The notes: generated from the letters alone by a model not told the origin. A stretch of DNA of 64,000 bases from Macrotis lagotis (GCF_037893015.1 NC_133666.1:224393258-224457257); one strand, 5' to 3'; shown: positions 43,652-56,040, counted from the first letter of the stretch. Numbers and translations are program-made.

Positions 43652-44089
43652 AAGATCACTTCCAGTTCTAAATCCTTCCATGTTTGTTTACAAGAGATGT
43701 AACAATAGGAAAATCATTTATCTTCAAAGTCTGAATTTACCTCCTGGTAACACAGGGCATTTGCGAAGAAATCACTTTGCAACACTTAAAGCAATTTGTT
43801 GAAATATTTATTTTTTAAAAAGAATTTGTGAAGTGAACCATTTATTTTCATTGATCATATTCATTGATACACAGTCTCAATGAATAAGATAGCTTTATCT
43901 TTGAGTTCTAATCTCAAATTGATAGTACTGCTTAATCTTTAAGTCTCTCTTTTACCTAATTAGTACATGCATATGTTAATTGATACTTAAATGAAAACTG
44001 GACTATTTACAGTCTATATGATAAATTATTTTGAAAAGTGTAGAATATTTTTTACATTGAACAATTATCTCTGAATTAATGTAGAGACA

Positions 44090-44320
44090 GTAAGAAAGAC
44101 AGTAAACTCTTACTAAGTCCTAGACAGTGTGCTAAGCATTGAGTAGGCAAAAATAAATAGGCAAGACTGTCCTTGCCCTCAAGGAGTTTACATTCTAATG
44201 GGGGAAAAACAAAATATAAAGGAATATTAGAAAGGAGTAAGGAAGAAAGAGCATTAATATGTTGAAGAGCAAACCTGAAAGTGATGTGAAGGCCTGTGAC
44301 CTGGCAAGATAAGCTTCATT
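44090..44320 (-). mobile_element. L2-clade LINE 3' fragment (antisense)
   Basis: TACTAAGTCCTAGACAGTGTGCTAAGC, CTGTCCTTGCCCTCAAGGAG, TTACATTCTAATGGGGG are the hallmark reversed L2-type 3' sequence. Confidence 0.75.
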
Positions 44321-44559
44321 CATATATGTCAGATGATCCAGAGAAAAAGTCCTGGGTTCTGACAGAAGGGAAATAAAAATGATGGACCTAGAACAGAAGG
44401 TTCAGTGTGGAGAGAGACTTTATTTTTGCATATTGGGTCATTTTAGAGCTAACATGCTGTACTATACTCAAATGTTTATTAAATATTTTGGCTAATGATG
44501 CTGAGGTTGTTGCTAATTGTGAGTATGCAGAAGATATAGCCTAGTCTATAATCAGTAAA

Positions 44560-44785
44560 GGAAATTGGGAAGACAAATTCAAATCCAATCTTGGTTTCTT
44601 ACTAGTTGTGTGACTATGGGCAATTATTTACCTATGTTTGCCTCAACTATAGTTTCCTCAACCATAAAATAGGGATAAAAATAGCACAACCTCCCAAGGT
44701 TGCTATGAGGTTAAAATGAGATCTTACTTGTAAAAGGATTTAGCATAATAACTGGCACATAATGAGTGAAATATAAATGACCCTC
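44560..44785 (+). mobile_element. MON1/MIR-like SINE
   Basis: TAGTTGTGTGACTATGGGC, GTTTCCTCAACCATAAAATAGGG, CCTCCCAAGGTTGCTATGAGG, AACTGGCACATAATGAG. Confidence 0.8.
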
Positions 44786-45087
44786 CCTCTTCTTCCCTTT
44801 TCTTCCTTTCCCTTCCCTTTTTGTTTCAAAAACTCCTGCCAGAGTAATCAAATGGACTGTCTTTTTAAAGTCTTTTCTTCTTTAGTCTGCAGGAAATGCC
44901 ACCATTCATAGGTTCTTATAAAGGTTTTTAAGTATAAGAATATAATAGTATACATTTATGGAGTCCCTAGCTGAATGAGAATATAAAAGGAGACGGTAGT
45001 AACAGTGCCAGCATTCTGTATTGGATATGTCTAGTGATTTCTAGCTTTAAGAACAGATCTCAGAGAATTATTAACCACTGATTTTGT

Positions 45088-45386
45088 GGGCAGCTAGGTG
45101 GTGCAGTAGCTAGACCACTGGTCTTGCAGTCAACAGGACAGAAGTTCGAATCCAAATGTGTGACTTTGGGTAAGTCACTTAACTCTGATTGCCTCTCATT
45201 GAGGGCCATCTCCTGTTGTCCTGATTTACATCTGGACACTGGAACCAGATACTCTGGAGGAGAAAGTGAAGCTAGTGACTTAGCACAGTCCCACTCACCC
45301 AAATCCAATTCATATGCTTCTCATGTTATTACCTCCCCTGATAACATGATGTTTTAAAAATGACAAACATCATCACTAGCACCATC
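45088..45386 (+). mobile_element. Long tRNA-derived SINE (MAR1-related variant) with target duplication
   Basis: GGGCAGCTAGGTGGTGCAG head, AGTTCGAATCC B-box, then the same body as the copy at 36084 (GGGCCATCTCCTGTTGTCC, GGAGGAGAAAGTGAAGC). AACCACTGATTTTGT at 45073-45087 and AACCACTGAGTTTGT at 45387-45401. Confidence 0.9.
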
Positions 45387-45944
45387 AACCACTGAGTTTG
45401 TATCTACATAAAACTATTATCTTCCCCATTTGCACAATTAGTATTTATTTGTTTATTAGTATGTATATGCAAAACACAGGTATTTATAAAAATAAGAGTA
45501 AACCAAAGTGTCATTGACTAGGAAAGATAACCTACTAAAGTTCATAAAAAGAATAGAGTCACTTTTAAGCCTAGTAAGTCATTTTTGAGAAAAGTCAGGA
45601 ATGTTATTTTTTTAAAAATGCAATCTTAACTTTAAAAAATCATCCATTCTCTTACAGTCTTTTTCAGAATGATACCTTTTATTTTTCCTTTTATGACTTA
45701 ATACAGCACTTTGATGATGAGAGGATTTTGATTTCTTGTAATCTATTGGATAGGTCCTACTAATCTCAAAAGGCTTTAACGTAACAATTATCACCTTGCT
45801 ATGTCCAAGGAGGAACCTTGCTATATTCAGAAAGGCTCATTAGTTTGCCCACAAAATTATGAATTTTTCAGAAATAGTAAACCATGAAACATAAATGAAC
45901 TGTGTGCTAAGTTGGTAGAGGGAACAGGAAGAGAAGTGTTATTG

Positions 45945-46190
45945 TGATTAGAGCAGTTGGTATGGAACCCACAAAGACATAGGTTTGATTCTCACCTACC
46001 TGAGCTTATGAGCTGCAATAATGTAAGTCATTCAACCACTCTGAATCTGTTTTCTAAATTAGAAAATTCAGGAGATGACCTCTATAGAACCTACCTCATA
46101 ATGTTGTAATCATTAAATGAGACTGTAGATAACATACTTAAAAAAATAATAAGGTGTCTATTATATATGTGAGCATGTATTGTGCCTACT
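45945..46190 (+). mobile_element. Worn MON1/MIR-like SINE
   Basis: GGTTTGATTCTCACCTACC, ATGTAAGTCATTCAACCACTC, ACCTACCTCATAATGTTG, TTAAATGAGACTGTAG. Confidence 0.6.
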
Positions 46191-46884
46191 GTTATTATCC
46201 ATGGTGATGAGCATCTAAATCTTTCTAAGTATCAAAGTTTGTATTTTTAAAATATGAATTATTAATATAAATAAACAGAAGGCACATTTCTGGAAATTCT
46301 CTGTAACAGAGAAGGAAGTGAAGAGTGAGTTGGAAAGGGCTCAGAGGGAATGTTGTTTATATCTTTTTCTCTGCACTATTGGTTCTATACATAGGCCTTT
46401 AAGAGTTATATAAATAGAAAATGAAATCTTTGGGCTGTGGAAAAAAAATCTAAAGACTATTTTGACAGTATGGGAATCTGAAGAACTTTTATTTACAACA
46501 TTTTATAAAGGGCTAAGGATAGCTCTTTCCTTTCTTTCAAGATGGAAGACAAAAAAATAACCAAAAAGGGGGAAGAAGGTCAAAAAAGAAACAAAGATTA
46601 AAAAAGGAAGATGTGGCTGAAAATGTAGTTAAGACTAAAAAGCACTGCATTTGTAACCTTGTTCCAGCATTAGTTTCCTAATCAGAAATGTACTCCTGGA
46701 GATCCATGTTTAAGTAGAAGTATGTTATACCTAAGAACCCAGATTAAAAGAAAAAAAGAGAGAAAAGGCATTTGCTACTATTTCAAAGGCAGGTGATACT
46801 AAGAATGGAAATACTCAAGTGGTAAAGAGTCACAAAATGCCTAGATATCACCCTACTGAGGATGTGCCTAGAGAGTTGGGTTTT

Positions 46885-47115
46885 TTGTTGTTGTTTAGTC
46901 ATATTTCAGTTGAGACTCCATTTGAAGTTTTCTTGGCAGAAATATTGGAGTGGTTTGTCATTTCCTTCTCCAGCTCATTTGTCAGATGAGGAAACTGAGA
47001 CATACAGGATTAAGTGACTTGCACAGAGTCACAGAGCTAGATTTGAACTCATGAAGCCAAGTCTTCCTGAATCTTGGTCCAGTACTCTATCCACTGAGTC
47101 ACTTAGTTCCTCCTA
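46885..47115 (-). mobile_element. MAR1-like SINE
   Basis: GTTGTTGTTTAGTCATATTTC, TTGAAGTTTTCTTGGCAG, TCATTTCCTTCTCCAGCTCA, GATGAGGAAACTGAGAC, CTCTATCCACTGAGTCAC. Confidence 0.88.
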
Positions 47116-47119
47116 GAAA

Positions 47120-48340
47120 GTTATTAAGTGATGGCAAAAAGCCCTACAGCCAGCATATAAGGAGACTTGGAGCTAGTATTACCCTTCATACAATTCAAAT
47201 TGTGCTTACTGGCCAACACAGGAGAAAGCAAGGAGTTTTCCTAAAGCAACTTGTTAATGGTTTGCTAAGGATATCTGGACCTCTTAACTCTATCAACTGT
47301 TCTTCTGTGAAGGATCCAGTGTAAATTTGTTATTGCCACCTTTACAGAGAAGCATAAGACTATATAGGGAAATATCAGATTCTACTCAGAACCAAGAAAG
47401 TTCCTCAGCTCTGAGGTTGGTTGCTACTCTAGTGGAGTTTATCTTCAGAAATGGTGTTTTAAATGCCTCACAAGGAACTTTTTAAAATATTTGAAATAGC
47501 AAGTAAACAAACAAATGAAAGGCCATGGATACAAGAATATTTTTAGAATTAATATTATAGTGTCAGTCTTGGATGTTAAGAAATTTTGGGCATTTATCAT
47601 TTAGTTATCATTTAGGTAACTAAAATTAATGTACAAATCAATATTGATAAGGAAAATATTTCTTAAAAACAACAACAATAACAAAGATTGCTTCATACAA
47701 CCTTAAATTTAAAAGAATTATGTTGATCTCAAAATCCAATAAAATTTTGCTTTCCATATAGAAGGAAAGGGTCCCATTCAACTTTCTTAGGAAACTATGC
47801 AGAAAACACATAAAATACAAAAAGCACTTGCAATGCAATTTAGGTTATTAGTCTAGTTTTCATAACTTTTAGCATATTTACCATATGACCCAGAAAGTAA
47901 AGCACTAGAAATGGAAGCAGGATTTCTGAATTATATCACTTCTAAGATATTTATTTATCATTGGAAAAAATCCCTTAAATTCTCAGAAAAAAATTAAAAT
48001 GTCTGCCTACCTAATTTCTTGTTGCCCACATACACCAATCTCCTGACAAAACATTAAAAGTAGAGCAGGAAAGATGGTGGTTCATTTGACTTTTAGAGCA
48101 GAATTGATGAGAAAATTTGTTCAGGATCAGTATCTCCTCTTTCCCACAACTCCCCTGATGTGAGTGATATTCTTATGATAAACTTGCTCTGCAGATGTAA
48201 TAACTGCCATCGTTTACTTTCTTTTCAAACTTTTGCAGTTTGTAGTTTTTCCTTTTAGGGTTTAACTTACATCCAGGAGAGGAGGAGAGAAAAGAATCCT
48301 GGAAAACCGTAAAATAATACAATTTCAGTAGTATCTAATT
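47120..48340. other. Unassigned intron sequence
   Basis: About 1.2 kb with no recognised repeat, exon or RNA gene. Confidence 0.45.
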
Positions 48341-48349
48341 GAGACTGGG

Positions 48350-48600
48350 GCAACTAGATGGTGCAGGGATTAGAGTACCAGGTCTCAATTTAGAACCTGA
48401 GTTCAAAACCACTTTGACACTTAGAAGTTATGTAACCCTGGACAAGTCATTTATCCTCCATTTGTCTCTATTTTCTCATCTGTAAAATGGGGATAATAGC
48501 AACACCTACAGCCAATCATTGTGAAAATCAAATAAGATAACATTTGTTAAGAGATTAGCAGAGTGCCTGGCAACTAGTAGGCAGTCATAAATGCCAGTTA
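48350..48600 (+). mobile_element. MON1-like SINE
   Basis: GGGGCAACTAGATGGTGCAG, GAGTTCAAAACCAC, CCTGGACAAGTCATTTATCC, TTTTCTCATCTGTAAAATGGGG, AGAGTGCCTGGCAACTAGTAGGC. Confidence 0.87.
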
Positions 48601-48834
48601 CATTATTATTATTTTGCAACTAAAATAATTAGAAATTGTTGGTCTATACGATATTTCCCCTTAGTCACAGCATCATAACAAATGCAGCTTGTTCAAAATC
48701 AAACACATCATCTCTCTATCCCCACCTGACTCTATCAGTGCTATTATCATTCTAGTCATTTAGGTTAGAATTTTCACTCTTTAAAATCATTTTCACTTTC
48801 AGCTCCTACATCTGTCCAAACAAACAAATTAACA

Positions 48835-49045
48835 AGTATTTACATAGATGAATAAGTAGCATATTATCTCATTTTATCCTTCCAACAGCATTGGGAGGTA
48901 GGTGCCCATTACAAAGAAGAAAAAATAGAGAAACAGAGATTAAATGAATTATCCAATATCACACAGCAAATATATGTCAGAGTCCAGATTTAAACTCAGA
49001 TTCTCCAAAATCTACAGCCAGCTCTATATTCACTGGTTCATCTAT
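48835..49045 (-). mobile_element. MIR/MON1-like SINE
   Basis: CATATTATCTCATTTTATCC, GGGAGGTAGGTGCCCATTAC, ATTAAATGAATTATCC, ATATTCACTGGTTCATC. Confidence 0.72.
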
Positions 49046-49447
49046 TTGTCAAAATCACAGTTCTTCTGATTCTCCCTTCAAAAATTTATGTGTTTTCCTC
49101 TCCATTCCTACCACTAACTACCACACTTGTTCAGTAATTACTTTAAATATGAATACTGTAATAAACTCTGATTAATCTCTTTGACCCTGGGCACTTTCTC
49201 TCTCTCTCCCCCGCCCCTTTCTCCTCCCCAACCTATTTGTACAGTCAATATGTTCTGCCAGATTAATCCAAATTAATCCAAAAATATTTTGTTCTAATAG
49301 AAGGCTTAGAGCTCAGGGCAGAACAGCAACCTCTCCAAAGAGCCTCTAATTCATGATACAACTGCACATTATCAGTAGCCAGCTAAAGATACAGTCAAGT
49401 GGCACTATTACTACTTACCCTAACTTTACTTTCCTAGGGTGTGTGTC

Positions 49448-49465
49448 GGGGGGGGGGGGGGGGGG
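49448..49465. repeat. Poly-G run (18 G)
   Basis: An uninterrupted run of 18 G on the plus strand. Confidence 0.97.
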
Positions 49466-49994
49466 TCAGAGGAGGGGAAATATTGCAGAATTTCTTCTCT
49501 TAACCTTTTCCTTCTTTGCTTCTCAATATCAACATGCTAACATTTTAGTCATTCAAAAGAGGATTCACATTCATAACAAGTACAAGAAGAATTATTCCTA
49601 TGGTTAAGGAACAAATGAAACTATTACAGATAAAAAGAATAAATTAAAAAAAACTTTTAAAGATTTTTATAGACCTAAGCACCAAATATGAGACTTATTA
49701 TGCTAGAGACCAAATTACTGATTAATTCCCTGCAAAACCTAGCTTCCATATTAACTCAGTACCATTTCCTTTGCTGAAGATTTGGCTGATCATTCTGCTG
49801 AGTTTCCACCTATCAGCATTTGTAAGAGAGGTGAACAACAATGGGGAAGGTATCTTTTGTATACTGTCAACTCAGATAATGTCTTGGTTAATTTTGAATT
49901 ATATTTTCTCTTTACACTCCTTGTTAAAATGGATAGCTCTCTGAGTAGAGGAAAGAAGAGGGAATAAAGAACACGTAAAAGTATTTCTTATTGT

Positions 49995-50235
49995 ATTATT
50001 CTTGTTTCTTCTCATTAGTCCCCATCAGTTCATCCAACTCTTCCCAGGTTTCTCTGAAACCATGCTCTTCATCATTTTTAACCACAAAATAATACTTCAT
50101 TATATTCATTTACCATAATTTGTTAATCATTCCCCCAAAGATTGGTTTCTAGTTCTTTTTTTTTTTGCTGCCACAAAAAAAAAAAAACTGCCACATTTAT
50201 TTTTGTACAATTGTGTTTTTCTCCTTTTTCCTCTG
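49995..50235 (-). mobile_element. L1 3' UTR fragment (antisense), part 1
   Basis: CCCATCAGTTCATCCAACTC, CAGGTTTCTCTGAAACCATG, ACTTCATTATATTCATTTACCATAATTTG and CATTCCCCCAAAGATTGG are the reversed L1 3' UTR. Confidence 0.85.
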
Positions 50236-50239
50236 ATCT

Positions 50240-50345
50240 CTTTAAAGCACTTACCCCTAGGGCTGTTGTAAGGATAAAAATGAGATAGTATATGTCAAAC
50301 ACTTAACATACAGCCTGGCAGATAACAGGTGCTTAATGCTTTTTA
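50240..50345 (+). mobile_element. MON1/MIR 3' fragment
   Basis: GGGCTGTTGTAAGGATAAAAATGAG, CAGCCTGGCAGATAACAGGTGC. Confidence 0.75.
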
Positions 50346-50362
50346 AAATTAAAAAAAAATTA

Positions 50363-50515
50363 GGGGCAGCTAGGTGGCACAGTGGATGGAGCACTGGCCC
50401 TGGAGTCAGGAGGACCTAAATTCAAATTTAACTTCAGACACTTTAATAATTGCCTAGCTGTGCAATCTTAACCCTACTGCCTTGCAAAAGCCAAAAAATA
50501 AAAATTAAAAATTAA
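50363..50515 (+). mobile_element. tRNA-derived SINE (WSINE1-like)
   Basis: GGGGCAGCTAGGTGGCACAG, CCCTGGAGTCAGGAGGACC, TTGCCTAGCTGTG, ACTGCCTTGCAAAAGCC, A-rich tail. AT-rich flanks hide any target duplication. Confidence 0.94.
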
Positions 50516-50519
50516 ATTA

Positions 50520-50695
50520 AATTTTAAAAAATTCTTTAGTTTTTTAGATCTAGTATTGGTGTCACTGAGTCAAAGTATAGGTGAGTAACTTTTGGGCAAC
50601 AGTTCCAAACTATTTCCCAGAATGACTGAACCAACCGCAGCCCTTCCAATATTTACCATTTTCTTTTTTGGGTCAACATTTTCTAATCAGCTGAG
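50520..50695 (-). mobile_element. L1 3' part fragment (antisense), part 2
   Basis: GGGCAACAGTTCCAAACTATTTCCCAGAATGACTG and CAGCCCTTCCAATATTTACC match the reversed L1 segment seen at 1015-1080, so it continues the copy broken by the SINEs at 50240-50515. Confidence 0.78.
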
Positions 50696-51474
50696 TTTTG
50701 GAACAATAACTGGAGATGCAACTTGAACCCCAAAGCCCATTAGTTTGGGATTTTCTCCTCAGTTGTGGAATTGAAATCATGAACCTGAGGGAGGAGGTAG
50801 ACAGAGCTGGTGAGAGTGAGAGAGGAAAGAGAACTGGGCTACTATAACAGAGACTAAAGAATTTCCTCCTAGGGCATGAGATCTCCAACTCTCTCTGTCT
50901 CTGCCTCAATCTCTTAATCTCTCAGTCTCTTGTCTGTCTCTCTCTCTCTTAAATTGAGATATGTTGTTTCCAATGAGAAAGTTACCTTATTTTTTTATAG
51001 ACTTTCTCTGATTTCTGTTTTCCTATCAACTTGGATACATGAGTTTCTTTGCTATTTGCTGTGTGTTTATTGTAGAATTGGTATTTTGTGGGAATTAAGT
51101 CAAGTCTTGGATAGGAAACTTGAGAACTCTCTCTTTTTGGATTAAAATCAAAGAAATATTTGTAAAGAGCCTAACACAGGATCTGATAAATAGCGAGTAC
51201 TATTTAAAAGTTAGCCATTGTTATTAGGAAATTAATTTTAAAATATCAATCAGGAATTTACCTTGAGTAGAGTAGACCGATATAAATATAGCCTAGTACC
51301 CTAATTCCCTGGGGGAAACAGAGTGGCCAACATCTGGCTCACCTCCTGTTTCCCTTCCTGGCAGGACAAAAAATTTCCCTTAGAGAAAGGTGAGGATAAA
51401 AGATACTAGAGATACCAGTTCTTACCTCATGGAGAGCCACATATTACTTTGAGTTGCTTATATCACAGAGAGAT

Positions 51475-51900
51475 GCATCAATTTGTATTTCTTTCCTTAT
51501 GAGGAATTTGGAACTCTTTTGATATGCAATTATTAGTTTGAATTTCTTCCCCTAAGAATACCTATTTATGACCTTTGATCATTTGTCAATTGGAAAAATG
51601 GCTCAAATTCTTGTAAATTTGTTTTACTTCCCTTTATATCTTGGGTGTGGGATCTTTATCAGAGAAACTTACTAAATATTTTTTTTTTTTAGTGAACAAC
51701 TTCCCTTCTAATTTTATTTGTAATGGGATCTTGTTTGTATAAAACCTTTAAAATTTTATATATTTAAAATCAATACTATTCTACTTTATTTGGTTATATA
51801 GTTCCAACTTTCTGAACAAATTTAACTTTACCCAATTTTGATCTCAATGTTTACACCACTTGCTTCTACTGGTAATTGCAAATTGCTCTTCATTGATAGG
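51475..51900 (-). mobile_element. L1 ORF2 C-terminal fragment (antisense)
   Basis: GACCTTTGATCATTTGTCAATTGG, GATCTTTATCAGAGAAACTTAC and CTTCCCTTCTAATTTTATTTG parallel 1258-1400. Probably the same L1 as 49995-50695. Confidence 0.78.
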
Positions 51901-52000
51901 TAACTGAAAATACATGTGTATTTGTGTACAAACACAAATATCTATGTGTATATTTATAATATATAAAAGTACACAGATGATAAATGACAGACAAAAGACA

Positions 52001-52026
52001 GGTAGATAGGTAGATAGATAGATAAA
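52001..52026. repeat. (TAGA)n tetranucleotide
   Basis: About six TAGA/TAGG units. Confidence 0.85.
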
Positions 52027-52074
52027 CAGATACACAGTGAGTTGGTTCAGTCATTCTGGGAAATGGTTAGAACC

Positions 52075-52330
52075 CTGAGGTAGCTAGGTAGCATAGTGAG
52101 ATATGTGCTGGACTTAGATTTAGGAAGCCCTGAATACAAATCTTGCTTCAGTCATCTATTTGGGTGTGTGATTCTGGACAAATTACTTAACCTCTCTGGG
52201 CCTCAGTTTCCCTACCTATAAAATGGGGAAAACAACAGCACCTACTTCACTATGTTGCATAAAGATCAAATGAGATAAAATATACAAAGGTGCAAACCTT
52301 ATAGGGTTATATAAATATTAGATATTATTA
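52075..52330 (+). mobile_element. MON1-like SINE
   Basis: GAGGTAGCTAGGTAGCATAGTG, GATTCTGGACAAATTACTTAACC, GGCCTCAGTTTCCCTACC, TAAAATGGGG, ATCAAATGAGATAAAATATAC. Confidence 0.88.
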
Positions 52331-52624
52331 TGATCTATGTATGTTTTAATCCCTAAGCTGGACTTAAAAATTCCTAAAAGTCAATGATGATGTTATATAT
52401 TTCTCTCTAACATATTTCCCCCTAAGGGAAAGAGCCAGGTCTTCCTTTTAGCAACTAGCACAGTGCTATGGGCTCTCTATAAATAAGGGGGGAAAAGAGC
52501 ATTGAATTTTGAGGTCTAAGTTTACATTTCAGACCCAGGTCTGCCACCAGCTCTGCATGTAAACATTTAACATTTTCCTGTCTCATAGTTTTGGGGACAA
52601 CAATTTACAAAACTTTTTTATTTT

Positions 52625-53010
52625 GTTTCTCTATCAACCATGAAGCATTAAGTCCTTACTCTGCGCAGGTTTTATGTTAAACACATATGTTAAATACAAC
52701 AAAAGACAAAAACACAATCCCTGCCCCATAGAAGTTTATGTTCTAATGAAGAAGACAACATACAAAAGACAGAGAATGCAAATGGAAGCAAATCTCCGAG
52801 GAAAGACACTAGAAGAGTCGAGGAACAAGTACCACAGCGACCTACAAAGGGTAGAATTTGAGCTGAGCCTTAAAGGAAGCTAGGGAAACCAGGAGACAAG
52901 AGGGGAAAAGGGAGAGTTTGGAGAAGAGGTAAAAAAATGGCAGTCAGGAAATAAAGTGACTTGTGTGAGAAACAACAGGAAGATCATTGTCACTAGATCC
53001 AGAGATAAAT
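52625..53010 (-). mobile_element. L2-clade LINE 3' fragment (antisense)
   Basis: CATTAAGTCCTTACTCTGCGC, CACAATCCCTGCCCCATAGAAG, GAGCTGAGCCTTAAAGGAAGCTAGGGAAAC. It yields an open frame of 69 codons that is not a gene. Confidence 0.75.
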
Positions 53011-53279
53011 AAATGACCTTTAGAATAAGAAGTATAAAAAAAGGCATTTATTAAAATTTAGCATCTAACAAATAAAAAGATAAGAAAAGAGATGACAAGG
53101 AAGTAAGTTCAAGTTATCAGGTCAAAATTAACTATATTCTAATGTACTTAAAAAACTTATGACTATGAGTGCTGAGTTCTGTCTACTAAAAATTATAGAA
53201 AATGAGAATGATGGCAAGGATGAGCTAAAATGGACTGAGTTTTCAAAAGACAGAACAAAGTAGATTCTTTAAGCTAGGG

Positions 53280-55000
53280 GTCAAGGAGTTTGGTTTCTTT
53301 CCCAGGAAAAATTCTAGAGTTCTCTAAAGGACTCAATGATATTTCTGCAGAGCTGTTTTTCTCTATGTGGGGATCCAAGACAGCACCAACTTTTTTTCTT
53401 CTTCCACTGCCCTTGAGAGTTGCACAGGATGACCATCACAGAGGGCAATGGCAAGCCAGGGGCAGTCACTGAGCTGGAGAGGAAGACAGCCACTTCTCTC
53501 ACACATCTCAGTATCAAATGTCCTATATACAGTTCTGCAATGGAGTCTGGCCTTGCAATAAAGTAACCATACAGACTTCAGGCAATCTCTCAGGACCCAC
53601 TGACCACTCAGGTTATAAAATGGGCAGAGGTATCTGGGACTGTTAGAAGACAGTGAGGAGGAGGCAGAGCTCAGTGTGTGGAGGTGTCTTCCATATTGGG
53701 AACAAACAGGGAGAAGCTGGTGGCCAATGTACCCTTGGTCTTTCATTCAAATAAACTGATGAAGAGCTGATTGATCTTAGATGTGGAGGATAAGGTACTG
53801 TGATGCTGAATTAATCTGATTAGGTGAGATTTCCCCCCCACCCCCACCCTGAGAATCTTCCAACCCCTCACTCCCTTCCCCACTACTGTGATCTTCCCTC
53901 AGAAGAAAGCCACTTTAGGAACTGGCCCTCTCCAGTGTCTTAAAATTGGCAGCTGTATTTCCAATGAACTGGGCTGGCCAGGATTTCTGCTTCCCCTCCC
54001 TCTCATGCTTTCTGTTCTCCCCTTTTTATCAGCAGATATTCCAGTGCCAGGTTTAAAAAACAACAGAGAATCAAAACAAAAGGAAAAACAGTGCATCGAA
54101 TCTTGGTGTATTTTCACTTCAGTGATAGCAAATAAGGAACCTATGGAAGCAGGCACTAGGGAGGGAAGCAGCTCACAAATGACTTTCTTTGGGAAATACA
54201 AACCATGTACTGCTCCCTGTGCTTGCTTTCTAGACCAGTCTAAGGTGAAAAACCAGAGAAATAAAAGTAAAGGGAGCTCTATAAACTGAAGCCTTCATTC
54301 CCCTAGACTAGTATTATTGGCAAGCTGGAATCCTGTCAAGAATCAAAAGAGAAGAGGGCTAGCAGTGTGGGGTTCCTTGGGCTCTGTTATCCCCCTTTTC
54401 TTTCTGCTCACACATGAATTACCCTATTATAGGATCTGAGTACAATCCATGATCCAGAGTGAGGACCCAGATACAAGGTCTCTCCCCCTCCCCCATTCCT
54501 TCTGCATGATGTGTAGGCTGTGGTTTGGGAATTCCCCCAGACAAACCTGGAGAACTAGAGGGTTGGGGAGATGGCCAGAAACAAATAGCCCTTTGTGGGA
54601 CCCTAACATTTTTTCTTTCTCTAGAAATAATGCCTTAGTCCCTGGAACAGTTAATCCATTCAGCTTTGAAAATCTAACCCTGAGGCTAAATTGTCTTGAC
54701 TGGTGGGAGAATAAATGCAAACTTACCTAGTCTACTATGTAGGGTTGACTCAGTCCTTAGCTCTCTTCTTATCCAAAGGTCCCACCCCTGCCCATACACT
54801 TTCTGGGCACAGTAATCCAATCAGTACTCCCCTGGTATCTGGAAATAGAATGTCAATTGTCTGTCCATCTGATCAATTCACTCTCCCTGAAACTCATTCT
54901 GAAGAGAGATTCTCTGACCATCATCACCCCCCCCCTTTTGTGTTGCCTATCCCTGTCTTCAACTCTCTATAGAATAGAAGTTCTTCAATGAAAAGAAATG
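53280..55000. other. G+C-richer, repeat-poor block; function unknown
   Basis: No SINE or LINE recognised over about 1.7 kb. Several overlapping open frames exist on both strands (longest 53888-54289 + and 53363-53746 -), but none resembles ADGRV1 or any family I know and none has convincing splice sites matched to its frame. It may be regulatory, a noncoding RNA exon, or an old retrocopy. Confidence 0.4.
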
Positions 55001-55724
55001 CAACCCTACTGTATCTATAATCTCAATACCTAATAGAGTCTGGTATTAAGTAGTGCTTAACACAATGTTCTTTCATTCCTTTCTTCCATTTTTATGTTCA
55101 ATATAGTATGTTAACTATCTGAGCAATGAGAGCAGAGAGAAGGGAGACCAGCCCAAAGGTCAGATCTGGAGCTATAGATTATTTTGTTAGAAATAAAAAG
55201 TATCATTCTATTTCATTTCCCAGCTGGCACTGAATCTGGAGAGCATGGATTTCAGCTGTTCAGCAATGGGAAGTAATCTGAGAATTGCCAGGTTGGGGAC
55301 CCTATTGTAACATCTAAGGAGACATCACCATTGAGGAAGATTGTACCACAGATACACCAGAATGTAACAGAAGGAATCACTGGTCTGAATGCTCAAAAAG
55401 AGTACCAATTGGTGGGCAACTGAAATATTACATTCCTTTGCTGGAAAATAAACAATATGATAGACTGTCTTACCTTAGGCTTATGGAAAGCAGCACGCAC
55501 TACTCTACTGCCCCATATGTCACCCATGGACTACCTACAGGTTGCACACATTATTCAAAGGCAAGTATATGAACTCTTAGAAAGGGGGTGATGGTCACAG
55601 CAGAGAAATGGGACATTTCCATAAACAAATGAAAATTTTTTCATCATATCTTGTGGGTGTGTTGGAGAGATATAGGCTGAATGGCAATATTCTGAGAGAT
55701 TTAGAACTGGCTAAATAAAGGGAC

Positions 55725-55835
55725 AGTGTAGTATAGTGAATCGAGATCAGGCACTGAAGCTCTGAAGATCTGAGTTCAAGTTCTTTCACAGATACTTAAC
55801 TATGTGACTTTGAGAAAGTCACTTAGATTCTATCA
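55725..55835 (+). mobile_element. Degenerate MON1-like SINE
   Basis: GTGTAGTATAGTGAATCGAG, TCTGAGTTCAAGTTC, GTGACTTTGAGAAAGTCACTTAG. Confidence 0.7.
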
Positions 55836-55859
55836 ACTCTCTAAGAGATCACATTTCAG

Positions 55860-56040
55860 GGGCAGCTAGGTGGAGTAGTGCATAAAGCACCAGCCTTGGA
55901 GTCCGGAGTACCTGGGTTCAAATCTGGTCTCAGACACTTAATAATTACCTAGCTGTGTGGCCTTGGGCAAGCCACTTAACCCCATTTGCCTTGCAAAAAT
56001 CTAAAAAAACAAACAACAACAACAACAAAAAAAAAAAAAC
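55860..56040 (+). mobile_element. tRNA-derived SINE (WSINE1-like) with perfect 17-bp target duplication
   Basis: GGGCAGCTAGGTGGAGTAG, GGGTTCAAATCTGG, GGGCAAGCCACTTAACCCC, then a long A/CAA-rich tail. AAGAGATCACATTTCAG is repeated at 55843-55859 and 56041-56057. Confidence 0.97.

Noticed and set aside
53363..53746. 127-codon minus-strand frame as a further ADGRV1 exon
   Set aside because: It has no resemblance to the ADGRV1 segments expected upstream of the TM2-TM3 exon, and the frame has no matching splice sites.
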